From Ardenticatenaceae bacterium (GTDB taxonomy: Bacteria > Chloroflexota > Anaerolineae > Promineifilales > Promineifilaceae): 64,000 nt of DNA. Location of the stretch: contig JACKCB010000001.1 of assembly GCA_020634235.1 (NCBI GenBank), positions 868,001 to 932,000 on the forward strand. Direction: 5' to 3'. A model generated the notes under the pieces. It did no database searches, had not been told where the DNA came from, and saw only the letters and a program-made list of their open reading frames with translations. Shown piece after piece: positions 1 to 8,509 of the stretch (the stretch's first letter is position 1; each line of letters begins with the position of its first letter). Both the position numbers and the translations under genes were made by a program.

Positions 1-247
1 CCGGCCGGCTCAACCGCAATCCCCTCATTTTCCGGTGACCGGCAGCCGCATTATACGCAACATGAAACGGGATTCCAAATGGGGTATGATAGGGTTGTAG
101 GCCCAGACAATCCGGGAACGTTCAGGCGCACAGCCTGATCCGCGTCCCGCTTCTGTGGCCGCTCAGATTCGCGATTTTCTGATTGGCTGGCAGCGGCCGG
201 GCCGCCATCAACCCGGCAGAATAGCAGCTTGAGAGGGAAGAAAGACA
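1..247. other. Intergenic leader, no gene seen
   Basis: No convincing coding sequence is visible. A TATGAT hexamer near 86 could be a -10 element, and an AGGGAAG purine stretch near 233-240 is the ribosome-binding site of the channel gene that follows. Confidence 0.4.
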
Positions 248-643
248 ATGCTTCTAGTTTACCTTGGACTGGTTCAGATACTGCGCACCATCTGGCGTGT
301 TCTAAGAGAGCCAGAGATGCGCGCCATTGTCAGCCTGACCGTAGTCACCCTGGCCCTGGGCACCATCTTCTACCACAACATCGAGCAATGGGGCTGGGTC
401 GACTCCTTCTACTTCAGCGTGATTACCCTGACCACCGTTGGCTATGGCGACCTGGCACCAACCTCCGCGTGGAGCAAGTTGTTTACCGTGTTGTACATCA
501 TCCTCGGTCTGGGCATTCTCACGGGGTTTATCACCTCTTTGGGCACGCAACTGCTGCGCGAGCGTGAGGAACGGGGCGGCGCGCTGCGTCATCGGCTGCA
601 CGGAGAGACCACCGACGAAACGAAGGAGACAGATCCCTCATGA
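248..643 (+). CDS. Two-helix potassium channel
   Basis: A 131-residue ion-channel subunit of the two-transmembrane (KcsA/Kch-pore) type. A first helix lies at about residues 26-43, a pore loop with the selectivity filter TVGYGD at 63-68, and a second helix at about 78-97. A charged cytoplasmic tail follows; no RCK/TrkA-N domain is attached, so it is shorter than most prokaryotic K+ channels and presumably forms a homotetramer. The ATG is preceded by an AGGGAAG ribosome site. The stop overlaps the start of the next gene (ATGA), so it is translationally coupled to the ABC permease, an unusual pairing. K+ selectivity follows from the filter; gating is unknown. Confidence 0.9.
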   Translation: MLLVYLGLVQILRTIWRVLREPEMRAIVSLTVVTLALGTIFYHNIEQWGWVDSFYFSVITLTTVGYGDLAPTSAWSKLFTVLYIILGLGILTGFITSLGTQLLREREERGGALRHRLHGETTDETKETDPS

Positions 644-1476
644 CCCCCCGGCCGGGTACCTTCCCGCGCTCTGGGTCACACCCCGGCCGGGTGCTGGCTG
701 TCAGCGCCATTTTGCTGGGCGTGCTGCTGCCACTCATCCCCCTGCTCATCTGGTCCCTGGCCCACCGCTGGCTCTATCCGGCCGTCCTGCCCACCGAATG
801 GAGTCTACGCGCCTGGGGCTACGTTTTCTCGCCCACCTCGCAGGTGCTGCGAGCGGCCGGCTACAGCACGCTGGTCGCCGCCACCGTCACCCTGCTGGCC
901 AGCCTCATCGGCATCCCGGCCGGGCGCGCCCTGGGCCTGTACCACTTTCGCGGCAAACGCGTGGTCGAATTTCTCATCCTGGCCCCCATCATCGTGCCTA
1001 CCCTGGCCGTGGCCATGGGCATCCACGTCGCCTTCATCCGCTACGGCCTGGCCGATACGCTGCCCGGCGTCATTCTGGTCCATCTCATCCCCGTCACCCC
1101 TTACATGGTGCTGATTCTGGCCAGCATATTTGCCGGCTACAACGTGGAGTACGAAGAGATGGCGCGCACGCTGGGCGCCCGGCCGGGACAGGTGTGGTGG
1201 CACGTGATGCTGCCCCTCATCCGGCCGGGATTGATTGTTGGCGGCCTGTTCGCCTTCATCATCTCCTGGAGCCAATACCTGCTCACCCTGCTCATCGGCG
1301 GCGGCCAGGTCATCACCCTGCCCCTGCTGCTGTTCACCTTTGCCAGCAGCGGCGACAACGCCATCACCGCTGCCCTCAGCATCCTCTTCATCGCCCCGGC
1401 CGTGCTCGTCTTGCTCTTCACCACCCGCCACCTCAGCGGCCCCCAGGCGGCCATCGGCGGCTTTGGCAAGCTATGA
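640..1476 (+). CDS. ABC importer permease, Fe3+/spermidine/putrescine type
   Basis: A 278-residue inner-membrane permease of the binding-protein-dependent (MalFG/PotC/ThiP) class. A cytoplasmic EAA loop with the pattern EEMARTLGA...LPLIRPG lies at residues 171-197, between hydrophobic helices spread over residues 20-265. It overlaps the K+ channel stop by four bases and the ATPase start by four bases, so all three are read as one unit. It resembles the second permease of PotC-like systems. No partner permease or periplasmic binding protein is in the visible DNA, so the substrate cannot be assigned. The channel gene sits where the rest of a transporter operon would be expected. Confidence 0.85.
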   Translation: MTPRPGTFPRSGSHPGRVLAVSAILLGVLLPLIPLLIWSLAHRWLYPAVLPTEWSLRAWGYVFSPTSQVLRAAGYSTLVAATVTLLASLIGIPAGRALGLYHFRGKRVVEFLILAPIIVPTLAVAMGIHVAFIRYGLADTLPGVILVHLIPVTPYMVLILASIFAGYNVEYEEMARTLGARPGQVWWHVMLPLIRPGLIVGGLFAFIISWSQYLLTLLIGGGQVITLPLLLFTFASSGDNAITAALSILFIAPAVLVLLFTTRHLSGPQAAIGGFGKL

Positions 1477-2552
1477 CCCAGGTGACCCTGCACCACCTCA
1501 GCAAGCGCTACGACCAGCAGCACCACGCCGTGCGCGATCTGACCCTGGCCCTGGCCCCCGGCCGGGTCACCGCCTTGCTTGGCCCCTCCGGCTGCGGCAA
1601 AACCACCACCCTCAAGATGATTGCCGGGCTGCTGCCGCCCACCGCCGGCGACATCCAGTTTGATGGCCAATCCGTCCTGAGCGTGCCCGCCGAACAACGC
1701 GGCGCGGTGATGGTCTTCCAAAACCACCTGCTCTTCCCCTACCTGTCCGTCGGCGAGAACGTCGGCTTTGGCCTGAAAATGCGCGGCCAGGCGCAGGCCG
1801 TAATCCGGCAGCGCGTGGCCGAGATGCTGGCCCTGGTGCGCCTGCCCGGCTACGAAGCGCGGCGGCCCCACCAGTTGTCCGGCGGGCAGGCGCAGCGCGT
1901 GGCCCTGGCCCGCGCCCTCGTGGTGCAGCCCCGGCTGCTGCTGTTGGACGAACCGCTCTCCAACCTGGATGCCCACCTGCGCGAAGAGATGCGCCAGCTA
2001 ATCCGCGAGATACAGCAGGCCCTGGGCATCACCATCATCTTTGTCACGCACGATCAGGAGGAGGCGGTGATTCTGGCCGATGAGATCGCCCTGCTTTTTG
2101 AAGGGCAGCTCCACCAGTTCGGCCCGCCACACCGCTTTTACGAACAGCCGGCCAACGAGCGCGTGGCCCGCTTTTTTGGCAGCCGGAATCTTATCCCCGG
2201 CCGCAAACAAGGGGAGCGGGTCAGCACGGCGCTGGGCGAATTCCAGGTGGCCGCTTCCCCGCTGCCCGATGGGCCGGTGCTGCTAACCTTCCGGCCGGAG
2301 AGCGCCGCCCTGCATCCCACCCGGCCGCCGGCAGACGCCGCCAACACCATCCGGGTGCACGTGACGGGCTGCGTCTATGCCGGCACCCACACCCGCTGGC
2401 AGCTCATCCCGGCCGGGCTGCACGCCCCCCGGCTAAATTTGCACGCCGTCAGTGACCCCCGCCTGGGAGCCTGGCTGCGCGAGGGTGACAACGCCACCCT
2501 TTACCTGCCACCGGAGAACATCTGGCTGCTGCCCGCCCAGCAGGACGCATGA
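1473..2552 (+). CDS. ABC importer ATP-binding protein (PotA/FbpC-like)
   Basis: A 359-residue ATPase that should energise the preceding permease. Walker A GPSGCGKT is at residues 37-44, Q-loop Gln83, signature LSGGQ 135-139, Walker B LLLLDE 155-160 and switch His193. The C-terminal 90 residues look like the TOBE-type regulatory domain of PotA, FbpC and MalK proteins. The ATG overlaps the permease stop as ATGA. A much longer open frame continues upstream to about position 438, but it lies antiphase inside the channel and permease genes and is rejected. Likely substrates are ferric iron, a polyamine, thiamine or a sugar; the sequence does not decide. Confidence 0.92.
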   Translation: MTQVTLHHLSKRYDQQHHAVRDLTLALAPGRVTALLGPSGCGKTTTLKMIAGLLPPTAGDIQFDGQSVLSVPAEQRGAVMVFQNHLLFPYLSVGENVGFGLKMRGQAQAVIRQRVAEMLALVRLPGYEARRPHQLSGGQAQRVALARALVVQPRLLLLDEPLSNLDAHLREEMRQLIREIQQALGITIIFVTHDQEEAVILADEIALLFEGQLHQFGPPHRFYEQPANERVARFFGSRNLIPGRKQGERVSTALGEFQVAASPLPDGPVLLTFRPESAALHPTRPPADAANTIRVHVTGCVYAGTHTRWQLIPAGLHAPRLNLHAVSDPRLGAWLREGDNATLYLPPENIWLLPAQQDA

Positions 2553-2569
2553 CCGTATACGTTTGTGGC

Positions 2570-4240
2570 TTACTCTTCGGGGCAACTGATGGTGACGTCG
2601 CGGTAGAGCAGGAACCAGTTGGCCAGGGTGGCGTACCGCTCGCGGGGGTTGTCGATGCGGCCGATTTCCGCTTCATTCACCGTTTCGTTGATGCCGTAAC
2701 TGTAGACATATTGGAACAGCGTCAGGGCCGGCAAATCATTGTTGTAGTAGGCCAGGAAGGCGTCGTAGAGCGGGCGGCGTTCTTCTAGCGGCCATAACTG
2801 CCGCGCCTGCTCCAGGGCTTCACTGGCCCGGCGATTGTTCCAGCCGGCATAGTTTTGCCCGCGCACAATCGCTTCCTGGCTCCAAAAATCATACAGGTCA
2901 GGGTCGCCGGGGGGGGTGATGTCTACCAGGGCCACGTCAAAGTCGCGCGCGGCCAGGGCTTCACGGTAGGCTTGCAGGCGCAGCGGCACCAGCTCCACAC
3001 GCACGTTGACCCGGCTCCACTGTTCGGCCATCAGGTCGGCCAGCTCACGATAAGGCGGCACGTCCCACACCAGCAGGCGCAGCACCAGGGGGGTGCCGGC
3101 ATTTTGGCGGACGCTGCTCCCGGCCGGGACCGGCCAGCCCGCCGCATCTAGCAAGGCCACTGCCGACCCGCCATCATAGGCATAAGGCGTGAGCTGGCCC
3201 GGGTTGTAGGCCCAGGCGTTGGGCAGGTATGGCCCTTCCAGGGGCAGCCCCTGGCCGTTTAGGGCCTGGTCTACCAGGGCGGCGCGATCCAGCGCATAGA
3301 CCAATCCCTGGCGCACATTCTTCTCGCGCAGCGCACTCAGCCCGCTGTCCGACAGGTTAAACAGCAGTTGGCTGTAGCGGCCGGTGGGGGCGGTGTACAC
3401 CTGGATGCCGGGCAGGGCCAGATAGTCGGCCAGGAAGCTGGCCGGGATGTTGTTGATGGCCTGAATTTCGCCCGCCCGGTACGCCTCTAGCAGCGCGCCG
3501 TTGTCGGGGTAGAAACGGTATTCGAGGTCGTTGATTTTGATGCCTTGCGGCCAGTAGGGGGCGTAGGGCAGCAGGTGCATCCGGCCGGTGCGCGGCCAGT
3601 TATCGCTGCCAGAGACCATGAAGGGACCGGTGCCAATGGGGAAGCTGTTGAAGGCATCGTTGGCCACCTCCCCGGCCGGGACCTCGGCCAGGCGATGGGC
3701 GGGCAAGATGCCGCGCGTGGTCATTTCCATGAAGGGGGCATAAGGCTCCGGCAGGGTGAAGGTCACCTGATAGGCGTCGTCGCTGCTGATGGCCACCGCC
3801 TGCCATAACTGCTGCAGCCCGGCCGGGGCCGGGAAATCGGGATTTTGCAGCAGGCCGTAGGTGAACAACACGTCCTCAGCCGTGAATGGCTGGCCATCGT
3901 GCCAGTTCACATCCTGGCGCAGGGTGAAAGTCACCGACAGCCCGTCATCGCTAACCTGCCATGACTCGGCCAGCACCGGCTCCAGCCGGCCATCTGGCCC
4001 ATAGCGCGTCAGGCCATCAAAGATCAGGCTGACCAACTCGCGGTCCACCGGATTGGCATCGCTCAGCAGGGGATTGATGTATTGGGGTGCGCCCACCAGC
4101 CCTTCGGCCAGGCTCCCGCCCCCGGCCGGGACGCGGGTGGTACAAAGACTGTCTGTCTGGACCTGGAAGGAAAGCAGCGACAGAACCAGACCCAGACAGA
4201 CGATTGCCAGCAGTAGTTGCCAGCGGATATTCGGTTTCAT
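2570..4240 (-). CDS. Family-5 ABC solute-binding protein (peptide/nickel type)
   Basis: A 556-residue extracytoplasmic binding protein of the OppA/DppA/NikA family. It starts with a membrane/signal helix at about residues 8-26 (no lipobox Cys in the usual place; a Cys occurs at 33). The family core follows: a stretch like PQYINPLL...FDGLTRYGPDG...LAESW, then DGQPFTAEDVLFTY. Such proteins capture oligopeptides or metal chelates outside the membrane for an ABC importer. No Opp/Dpp permease genes adjoin it; it is convergent with the PotA-like ATPase (17 bases apart) and lies downstream of secG. It may therefore be an orphan receptor that uses transport genes elsewhere. Confidence 0.88.
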   Translation of the reverse strand: MKPNIRWQLLLAIVCLGLVLSLLSFQVQTDSLCTTRVPAGGGSLAEGLVGAPQYINPLLSDANPVDRELVSLIFDGLTRYGPDGRLEPVLAESWQVSDDGLSVTFTLRQDVNWHDGQPFTAEDVLFTYGLLQNPDFPAPAGLQQLWQAVAISSDDAYQVTFTLPEPYAPFMEMTTRGILPAHRLAEVPAGEVANDAFNSFPIGTGPFMVSGSDNWPRTGRMHLLPYAPYWPQGIKINDLEYRFYPDNGALLEAYRAGEIQAINNIPASFLADYLALPGIQVYTAPTGRYSQLLFNLSDSGLSALREKNVRQGLVYALDRAALVDQALNGQGLPLEGPYLPNAWAYNPGQLTPYAYDGGSAVALLDAAGWPVPAGSSVRQNAGTPLVLRLLVWDVPPYRELADLMAEQWSRVNVRVELVPLRLQAYREALAARDFDVALVDITPPGDPDLYDFWSQEAIVRGQNYAGWNNRRASEALEQARQLWPLEERRPLYDAFLAYYNNDLPALTLFQYVYSYGINETVNEAEIGRIDNPRERYATLANWFLLYRDVTISCPEE

Positions 4241-4291
4241 GATCAGTTCAGGCCGCCTTGCGAAACGGCCGGTTCATGGGGGCCAAATGGC

Positions 4292-4540
4292 CTAGCTCTG
4301 CCCCAGGGCCATGAAGGTCAACATCGTGACAATGAAAAAGGCGATGAAGAAGCCGATGGTCGCGCGGTACATCGTAGCTTCTACGCCGCGCCGGGTGCGG
4401 TAGGTGCCTTCGCTGCCACCCAGGAATCCACCCAGGTCGGAGCCTTTCACCTGGGCCAGCACCAGGGCGGTAACCACAACACCCAGGATGATGTTGATGA
4501 TGCTCAAGTAGGGAGCCATCCGTTGCAAAAAGTCAGCCAT
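4292..4540 (-). CDS. secG: Preprotein translocase subunit SecG
   Basis: An 82-residue membrane protein with helices at about 10-28 and 58-78. The SecG loop between them reads VLAQVKGSDLGGFLGG followed by YRTRRGVE. It joins SecY and SecE in the translocation channel and helps SecA-driven export. The length is typical. The ATG has an AGGGA site five bases upstream. A TATAAT -10 hexamer lies 80 bases upstream on the same strand. The solute-binding protein follows 51 bases downstream and may be co-transcribed. Confidence 0.93.
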   Translation of the reverse strand: MADFLQRMAPYLSIINIILGVVVTALVLAQVKGSDLGGFLGGSEGTYRTRRGVEATMYRATIGFFIAFFIVTMLTFMALGQS

Positions 4541-4618
4541 ATTTCCCTCGATTCGATAAGGTCAGAGTTGATGCGGCCGCAGCCGGAGCGTGCCCCGGCC
4601 GGGACAGACAAGGTAGAA

Positions 4619-4624
4619 ATTATA
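4619..4624 (-). promoter_or_regulatory. -10 element upstream of secG
   Basis: A consensus TATAAT on the minus strand, about 79 bases before the secG start. A weak -35 (TTCGCC) is found about 18 bases further upstream. It is the best sigma70-type element in this divergent interval. Confidence 0.5.
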
Positions 4625-4714
4625 GCAAACAGTTTCGTGCCGGGCGAACGAACCAGTACCCATTTTCGGAATTCTCATATTGGCTGCTTGCCGGAAACAG
4701 CGCCCGGCCGGTCA

Positions 4715-4742
4715 TTGCCCAGCGCCCGGCGTGTGGTAAACT
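4715..4742 (+). promoter_or_regulatory. Promoter for the ABC exporter pair
   Basis: TTGCCC (4715-4720) and TAAACT (4737-4742) are separated by 16 bases, about 80 bases ahead of the GTG start at 4822. They form a plausible sigma70-type promoter. Confidence 0.4.
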
Positions 4743-4821
4743 AATCGACGCACCGTTGGCAGCGCGACGCTTGCGGCCCCGGCCGGTCACCAGCCACCAG
4801 CCACACACACGAGGATATTGG

Positions 4822-5688
4822 GTGTTAGAAATCAAGAACATCACCAAAAATTATTACTCCCTGGTCGCCGTTGACAACGTCAGCTTCGACATCCCCCAGG
4901 GCGAAGTGGTGGGCATCCTGGGCCCCAACGGTGCGGGCAAAACAACCCTCTTCAAGCTCGTCGCCGGCTTTTTGCAGCCCGACGGCGGCACCATCCGGCC
5001 CCGGAGCAGGCCCTGGCCCGCCATTGGCCTGAAACCAGAGCGCCTGTTGTTCCCCAACAACATGAAGGTGGCCGCCTATTTGCGCCTGGTGGCCGGCGTG
5101 AGCAACAGCCGCAACGTTGACCAGACAGTGCGCGACGTCTTGCAGCGGGTCCAGTTGACCGAGGCCGCCAACAAACGGATCAAGGATTGCTCCAAGGGTA
5201 TGCGCCAGCGGCTGGGGCTGGCCCAGGTCCTCATTGGCGACCCGCCGCTGCTGCTGCTGGACGAGCCAACGAACGGCCTGGACCCGGAAGGGCAGGCGGC
5301 CATCGTGGAGATGATCCAGCAGTTGAAGGCCAACGGCAAGACCATTCTGCTCAGTTCGCACCAACTGCACGAGGTTACCCAGGTTTGCACGCAGTTGGTT
5401 ATTCTGAATCGCGGCCGGGTGCATTACCAGAGCCGCATGGCCGACGCCCTGACCCTGCGCCCCCACGTGACCATCGAAGTCGTTCACCCGGTGGATGACC
5501 TGGCGCCTGTGCTAACCGCCCTGCACCCCGACATCGACGTGGTGGGCCACCTGGTTATCCTGAATGATGAAGCGATTGCCCTGCGTCGTCATGTGCTCAG
5601 CCTGCTGTTGGGGACTGGCCACGACATTGTCCACGTGGTGCAAAAGCGGATCACCCTGGAAGAGATTTACGCCGAGGCGGTTCAATGA
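4822..5688 (+). CDS. ABC-2 type transporter ATPase
   Basis: A 288-residue nucleotide-binding subunit of an exporter-type ABC system. Walker A GPNGAGKT is at residues 34-41, a variant signature CSKGM at 123-127, Walker B LLLLDE 143-148 followed by PTNGLDPEG, and His180. The C-terminal 70 residues form the small domain common in gliding/Nod/CcmA-like ATPases. The start is taken as GTG at 4822 because GAGGAT precedes it and homology begins there; an upstream TTG frame is low-quality sequence. The region between Walker A and the signature is short and lacks a clear Q-loop Gln. The gene overlaps its permease by four bases. Confidence 0.9.
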   Translation: MLEIKNITKNYYSLVAVDNVSFDIPQGEVVGILGPNGAGKTTLFKLVAGFLQPDGGTIRPRSRPWPAIGLKPERLLFPNNMKVAAYLRLVAGVSNSRNVDQTVRDVLQRVQLTEAANKRIKDCSKGMRQRLGLAQVLIGDPPLLLLDEPTNGLDPEGQAAIVEMIQQLKANGKTILLSSHQLHEVTQVCTQLVILNRGRVHYQSRMADALTLRPHVTIEVVHPVDDLAPVLTALHPDIDVVGHLVILNDEAIALRRHVLSLLLGTGHDIVHVVQKRITLEEIYAEAVQ

Positions 5689-6515
5689 TGCGGCGCATTT
5701 TCACCCTCACCGGCTACCTGCTGCGCAGCCTGACCCTGTCCCTCAGTGGCCTCCTTTTTGTGCTGCTCACCCTGGCCTACTGGCGCGTCTTCTTTGACCC
5801 CACCCAACGCACGCCGGAAGTTGCCTATTACATTCTGCTTGTGGGTCTGTTTGGGGCTGCGCTAACTTTCCTGGTAACGCTGACGGTGTGCTCGCGGGCC
5901 AACCAGGCGGTGAATTATCCGCTGCTGGCCCGTCTGCCCAGCCGTGTGGAGTATCTGACGGCGGTCTTTCTGGCGGCAATCCTTTTTGCCACGCTGCTGC
6001 AACTGCTGTTGGCTCTGCTGGCTACCTGGAGAGGGCCGGCGCTTTCCCCCGGCCGGGTGCTAGAAATGCCCCCTATCTGGCTCTCGGCCAACGTTCTGGC
6101 CGCGGTACTCAGCCTGCACGCCACCGATTTGGTCACCAAGGGCTGGTCCCGCGTCGTGGTCTACAGCGTGTTGGCCGTGCTGCTTTTCGTGCAAAACGCT
6201 AACCAGACCATGATGGATTGGCTGGCCGGCCGGGTGAACAACCTCAGCGCCTGGTTCTTCACCCAGAACATTAACGCGCTGGGCAACGCCTTCAACACAA
6301 TGGCCAGTTGGCTGGCTGGCCAGGGGCTAAGCGCCATTTCCCGCGTGGTCGGCATCATTTTCTGGCCGTTCCACGCCATTGCCGACGCCACCATTGCCGG
6401 AGCTTTCACCCCGGCGCAGGCCCTGGCCCCCGGTATTCTGCTGCTCTACGCCACCGTGCTATTCATGCTGGCCGCGGACCTGTTCGCAACCAAGAACTTG
6501 TTTCTCACGGAGTAG
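5685..6515 (+). CDS. ABC-2 type permease-like membrane protein
   Basis: A 276-residue polytopic protein with about six hydrophobic helices (residues 10-30, 45-65, 85-110, 125-145, 155-175 and 245-270). It starts inside the stop of the ATPase gene, so it is almost certainly that ATPase's membrane partner. It is poorly conserved, as ABC-2 permeases often are, and the exported substrate cannot be read from sequence. The stop lies inside a short inverted repeat (GTAGGGG at 6512, CCCCTAC at 6543) shared with the convergent gene, which may end transcription in both directions. Confidence 0.75.
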   Translation: MMRRIFTLTGYLLRSLTLSLSGLLFVLLTLAYWRVFFDPTQRTPEVAYYILLVGLFGAALTFLVTLTVCSRANQAVNYPLLARLPSRVEYLTAVFLAAILFATLLQLLLALLATWRGPALSPGRVLEMPPIWLSANVLAAVLSLHATDLVTKGWSRVVVYSVLAVLLFVQNANQTMMDWLAGRVNNLSAWFFTQNINALGNAFNTMASWLAGQGLSAISRVVGIIFWPFHAIADATIAGAFTPAQALAPGILLLYATVLFMLAADLFATKNLFLTE

Positions 6516-6545
6516 GGGTCGTTCCCCGGCCGGGTTCCCAATCCC

Positions 6546-7112
6546 CTACCCCGCTTCCTCTTCATCCTCCCCAACCAACAGCGCATGGGGAAAATAACGC
6601 TGGTTTAGGGCCAGGATCAACTGCTCCGCCTCCGGGCGCGTCAGACCAGTGCCAAACAGACCCCCGCGGGAGCCATAACTAAACGCCACCGCGTTGTACT
6701 TCTCTGAAAAGCGAAACGGCCCGACGTGGCGCATGTCATAGGCGTCTGTCACCCCCAGCAGTGACAGCGGGCGGCGGATAACCAACATCCCCGGTTCAAT
6801 GAACAGCAATTCCCGTGTGGCGGCGTAAAACTGCCACCAACGCCAGACGCTCTTGCCCAGGCGGTACCAGATGTAGGCCCACACGAGCACAATGATGACG
6901 TAGACAATGGCAAAGAGCGTGGGCAGCCCAATGATGTCCTGGCCAAAGAGCAGCCCCAACATCCAGCCGGTGACACCCACCCAACCCAACAACATCACGC
7001 TGTAAAGCACAAAGAAGGGCCAGTTGCGGATCAGGGGCATGGCCACTTTGAGCCGTTCCGGCGTATCTTCAAATTCAATGTTGCTGATGCTCGGCAGATC
7101 CATTCGCTGCAT
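6546..7112 (-). CDS. Two-helix membrane protein with PH-like domain
   Basis: A 188-residue protein of no firm family. Residues 30-50 and 60-85 are hydrophobic helices. The remainder is a soluble region in which FSEKYNAVAFSYGSR and TGLTRPEAEQLILAL recall bacterial PH-like (YcxB-type) membrane proteins. The first ATG abuts the purine-rich GAGAGGA; the second ATG (at 7103) is nine bases from it and may be the true start. It lies downstream of the alanine dehydrogenase/CoA-transferase pair but is separated from it by a hairpin region. Function is unknown. Confidence 0.7.
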   Translation of the reverse strand: MQRMDLPSISNIEFEDTPERLKVAMPLIRNWPFFVLYSVMLLGWVGVTGWMLGLLFGQDIIGLPTLFAIVYVIIVLVWAYIWYRLGKSVWRWWQFYAATRELLFIEPGMLVIRRPLSLLGVTDAYDMRHVGPFRFSEKYNAVAFSYGSRGGLFGTGLTRPEAEQLILALNQRYFPHALLVGEDEEEAG

Positions 7113-7158
7113 TCCTCTCGTTGAGCCGGTGTGCGCGCTAGTATCTCAGCATTTCAGC

Positions 7159-7213
7159 GAGTCAGCTAGTCAGCCAGTCAGCTTGTTGGCTGACCGGCTG
7201 ACCGGCTGACCAG
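7159..7213. repeat. GTCAGC-rich inverted repeat
   Basis: Four GTCAGC-type hexamers are followed by four GCTGAC-type hexamers around TTGTTG at 7183-7188. They can fold into a long imperfect hairpin just after the CoA-transferase stop, so this is a likely minus-strand terminator or processing site. Confidence 0.55.
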
Positions 7214-8509
7214 CTACAAATACCCTAGTTGGCGGGCTGCATGGCGCAGCTCGTCGCGGAAACGAGGATGGGCCACGTTGATGAGTAGATCGGCCCGCTG
7301 CCGCACCGTCTTGCCGTACAGCTTGGCCACGCCAAACTCCGTTACCACGTAATGCACGTCGTTGCGCGTGGTTACCACACCAGAGCCTTCATTCAGCATG
7401 GGCACAATGCGGCTGATCTCTCCCCCTTTGGCGGTGGAAAGGAAGGCTACAATGGGCACTCCCCCTTTGGAGCGCGCTGCGCCGCGAATGAAATCCAACT
7501 GCCCGCCCACGCCGCTGTAAAAGCGCGGCCCAATCGAGTCAGCACACACCTGGCCGGTCAAATCCACTTGCAGCGCGGAGTTGATGGCCACCATGTTGTC
7601 ATTCTGGGCAATATTGAAGGGGTCGTTGACATAATCAGTGGGGTGCATCTCGATGATCGGATTATTGTGCACGAATTCATACAGCCGGTTGGAACCAAAC
7701 AAGAAACCGGCCACAATCTTACCAGGGTGGAAATTCTTGCGGGCGCAGGTGATGACACCAGCATCCACCATGTCGATCACGCCGTCGGAGAAAAGTTCGG
7801 TGTGGATGCCCAGGTCGCGGTGATTGCCCAGGTTCTGCAGCACGGCATCGGGTATGCTGCCAATGCCCATTTGCAGTGTGGCCCCGTTGGGGATCAACTC
7901 GGCGATATAGGCGCCCACCTTCAAGTGGTCCTCCGAACCGCCGCCTTGCGGTGCTTCGGGGATGGGATAGTCGGCTTCCACAATGTGATTGAGGCGACTG
8001 ACATGAATGAAGCTGTCGCCCAGGGTGCGCGGCATCTGCCGGTTTACCTCAGCCACGATGAGACGGGCCGATTCGGCGGCCGGTTTGGTGGTGCCCACCT
8101 CAACCCCAAAACTGCAAAAACCATGATCGTCCGGCGGGGTCACTGAGATCAGGGCCACGTCGATGGGCAGGTAGCCTTCGCGGAAGAGGCGCGGAATTTC
8201 GGAGAGGAAGACGGGCGTGAAGTCGGCCCGCCCTTCCTGCACGGCCCGGCGCACGTTGTGGCCGATGAAGAGGGCATTCACCCGGAAGCTCTCCTGGTAT
8301 TCGGGGGCCACGTACGGGGCGGGGGCAAAGGTGAGGATGTGGGTGATCTCGACATTGCGCAGATGGGGCGCGCGGTGGGTCAGGCCCTGGGTGAGTTCCA
8401 CCGGGACGCCTGCACCACCGCCAATGTAGATGCGATTGCCAGACAGGACGGAAGCAAGGGCGGTGTCGACATCCATCACCTTGCTGCGGTAGATATCCTT
8501 CCAATTCAT
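7214..8509 (-). CDS. Acetyl-CoA hydrolase/4-hydroxybutyrate CoA-transferase family
   Basis: A 431-residue class I CoA-transferase, similar in layout to 4-hydroxybutyrate CoA-transferase (AbfT/Cat2) and acetyl-CoA hydrolases. These move CoA between acyl groups through a glutamyl-CoA intermediate. The expected catalytic Glu is Glu238 in the segment HTELFSDG; a glycine-rich CoA loop QMGIGSIPDAV precedes it. It starts in the stop codon of alanine dehydrogenase (ATGA), so the two are co-translated. A role in recycling acyl-CoA made from amino-acid catabolism is inferred. The exact acyl substrate is unclear. Confidence 0.9.
   Translation of the reverse strand: MNWKDIYRSKVMDVDTALASVLSGNRIYIGGGAGVPVELTQGLTHRAPHLRNVEITHILTFAPAPYVAPEYQESFRVNALFIGHNVRRAVQEGRADFTPVFLSEIPRLFREGYLPIDVALISVTPPDDHGFCSFGVEVGTTKPAAESARLIVAEVNRQMPRTLGDSFIHVSRLNHIVEADYPIPEAPQGGGSEDHLKVGAYIAELIPNGATLQMGIGSIPDAVLQNLGNHRDLGIHTELFSDGVIDMVDAGVITCARKNFHPGKIVAGFLFGSNRLYEFVHNNPIIEMHPTDYVNDPFNIAQNDNMVAINSALQVDLTGQVCADSIGPRFYSGVGGQLDFIRGAARSKGGVPIVAFLSTAKGGEISRIVPMLNEGSGVVTTRNDVHYVVTEFGVAKLYGKTVRQRADLLINVAHPRFRDELRHAARQLGYL

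Noticed and set aside
438..1472. A long open frame extending the ABC ATPase gene upstream
   Set aside because: It runs antiphase through the channel and permease genes, is rich in Pro/Arg/His shadow sequence, and homology begins only at the ATG at 1473.
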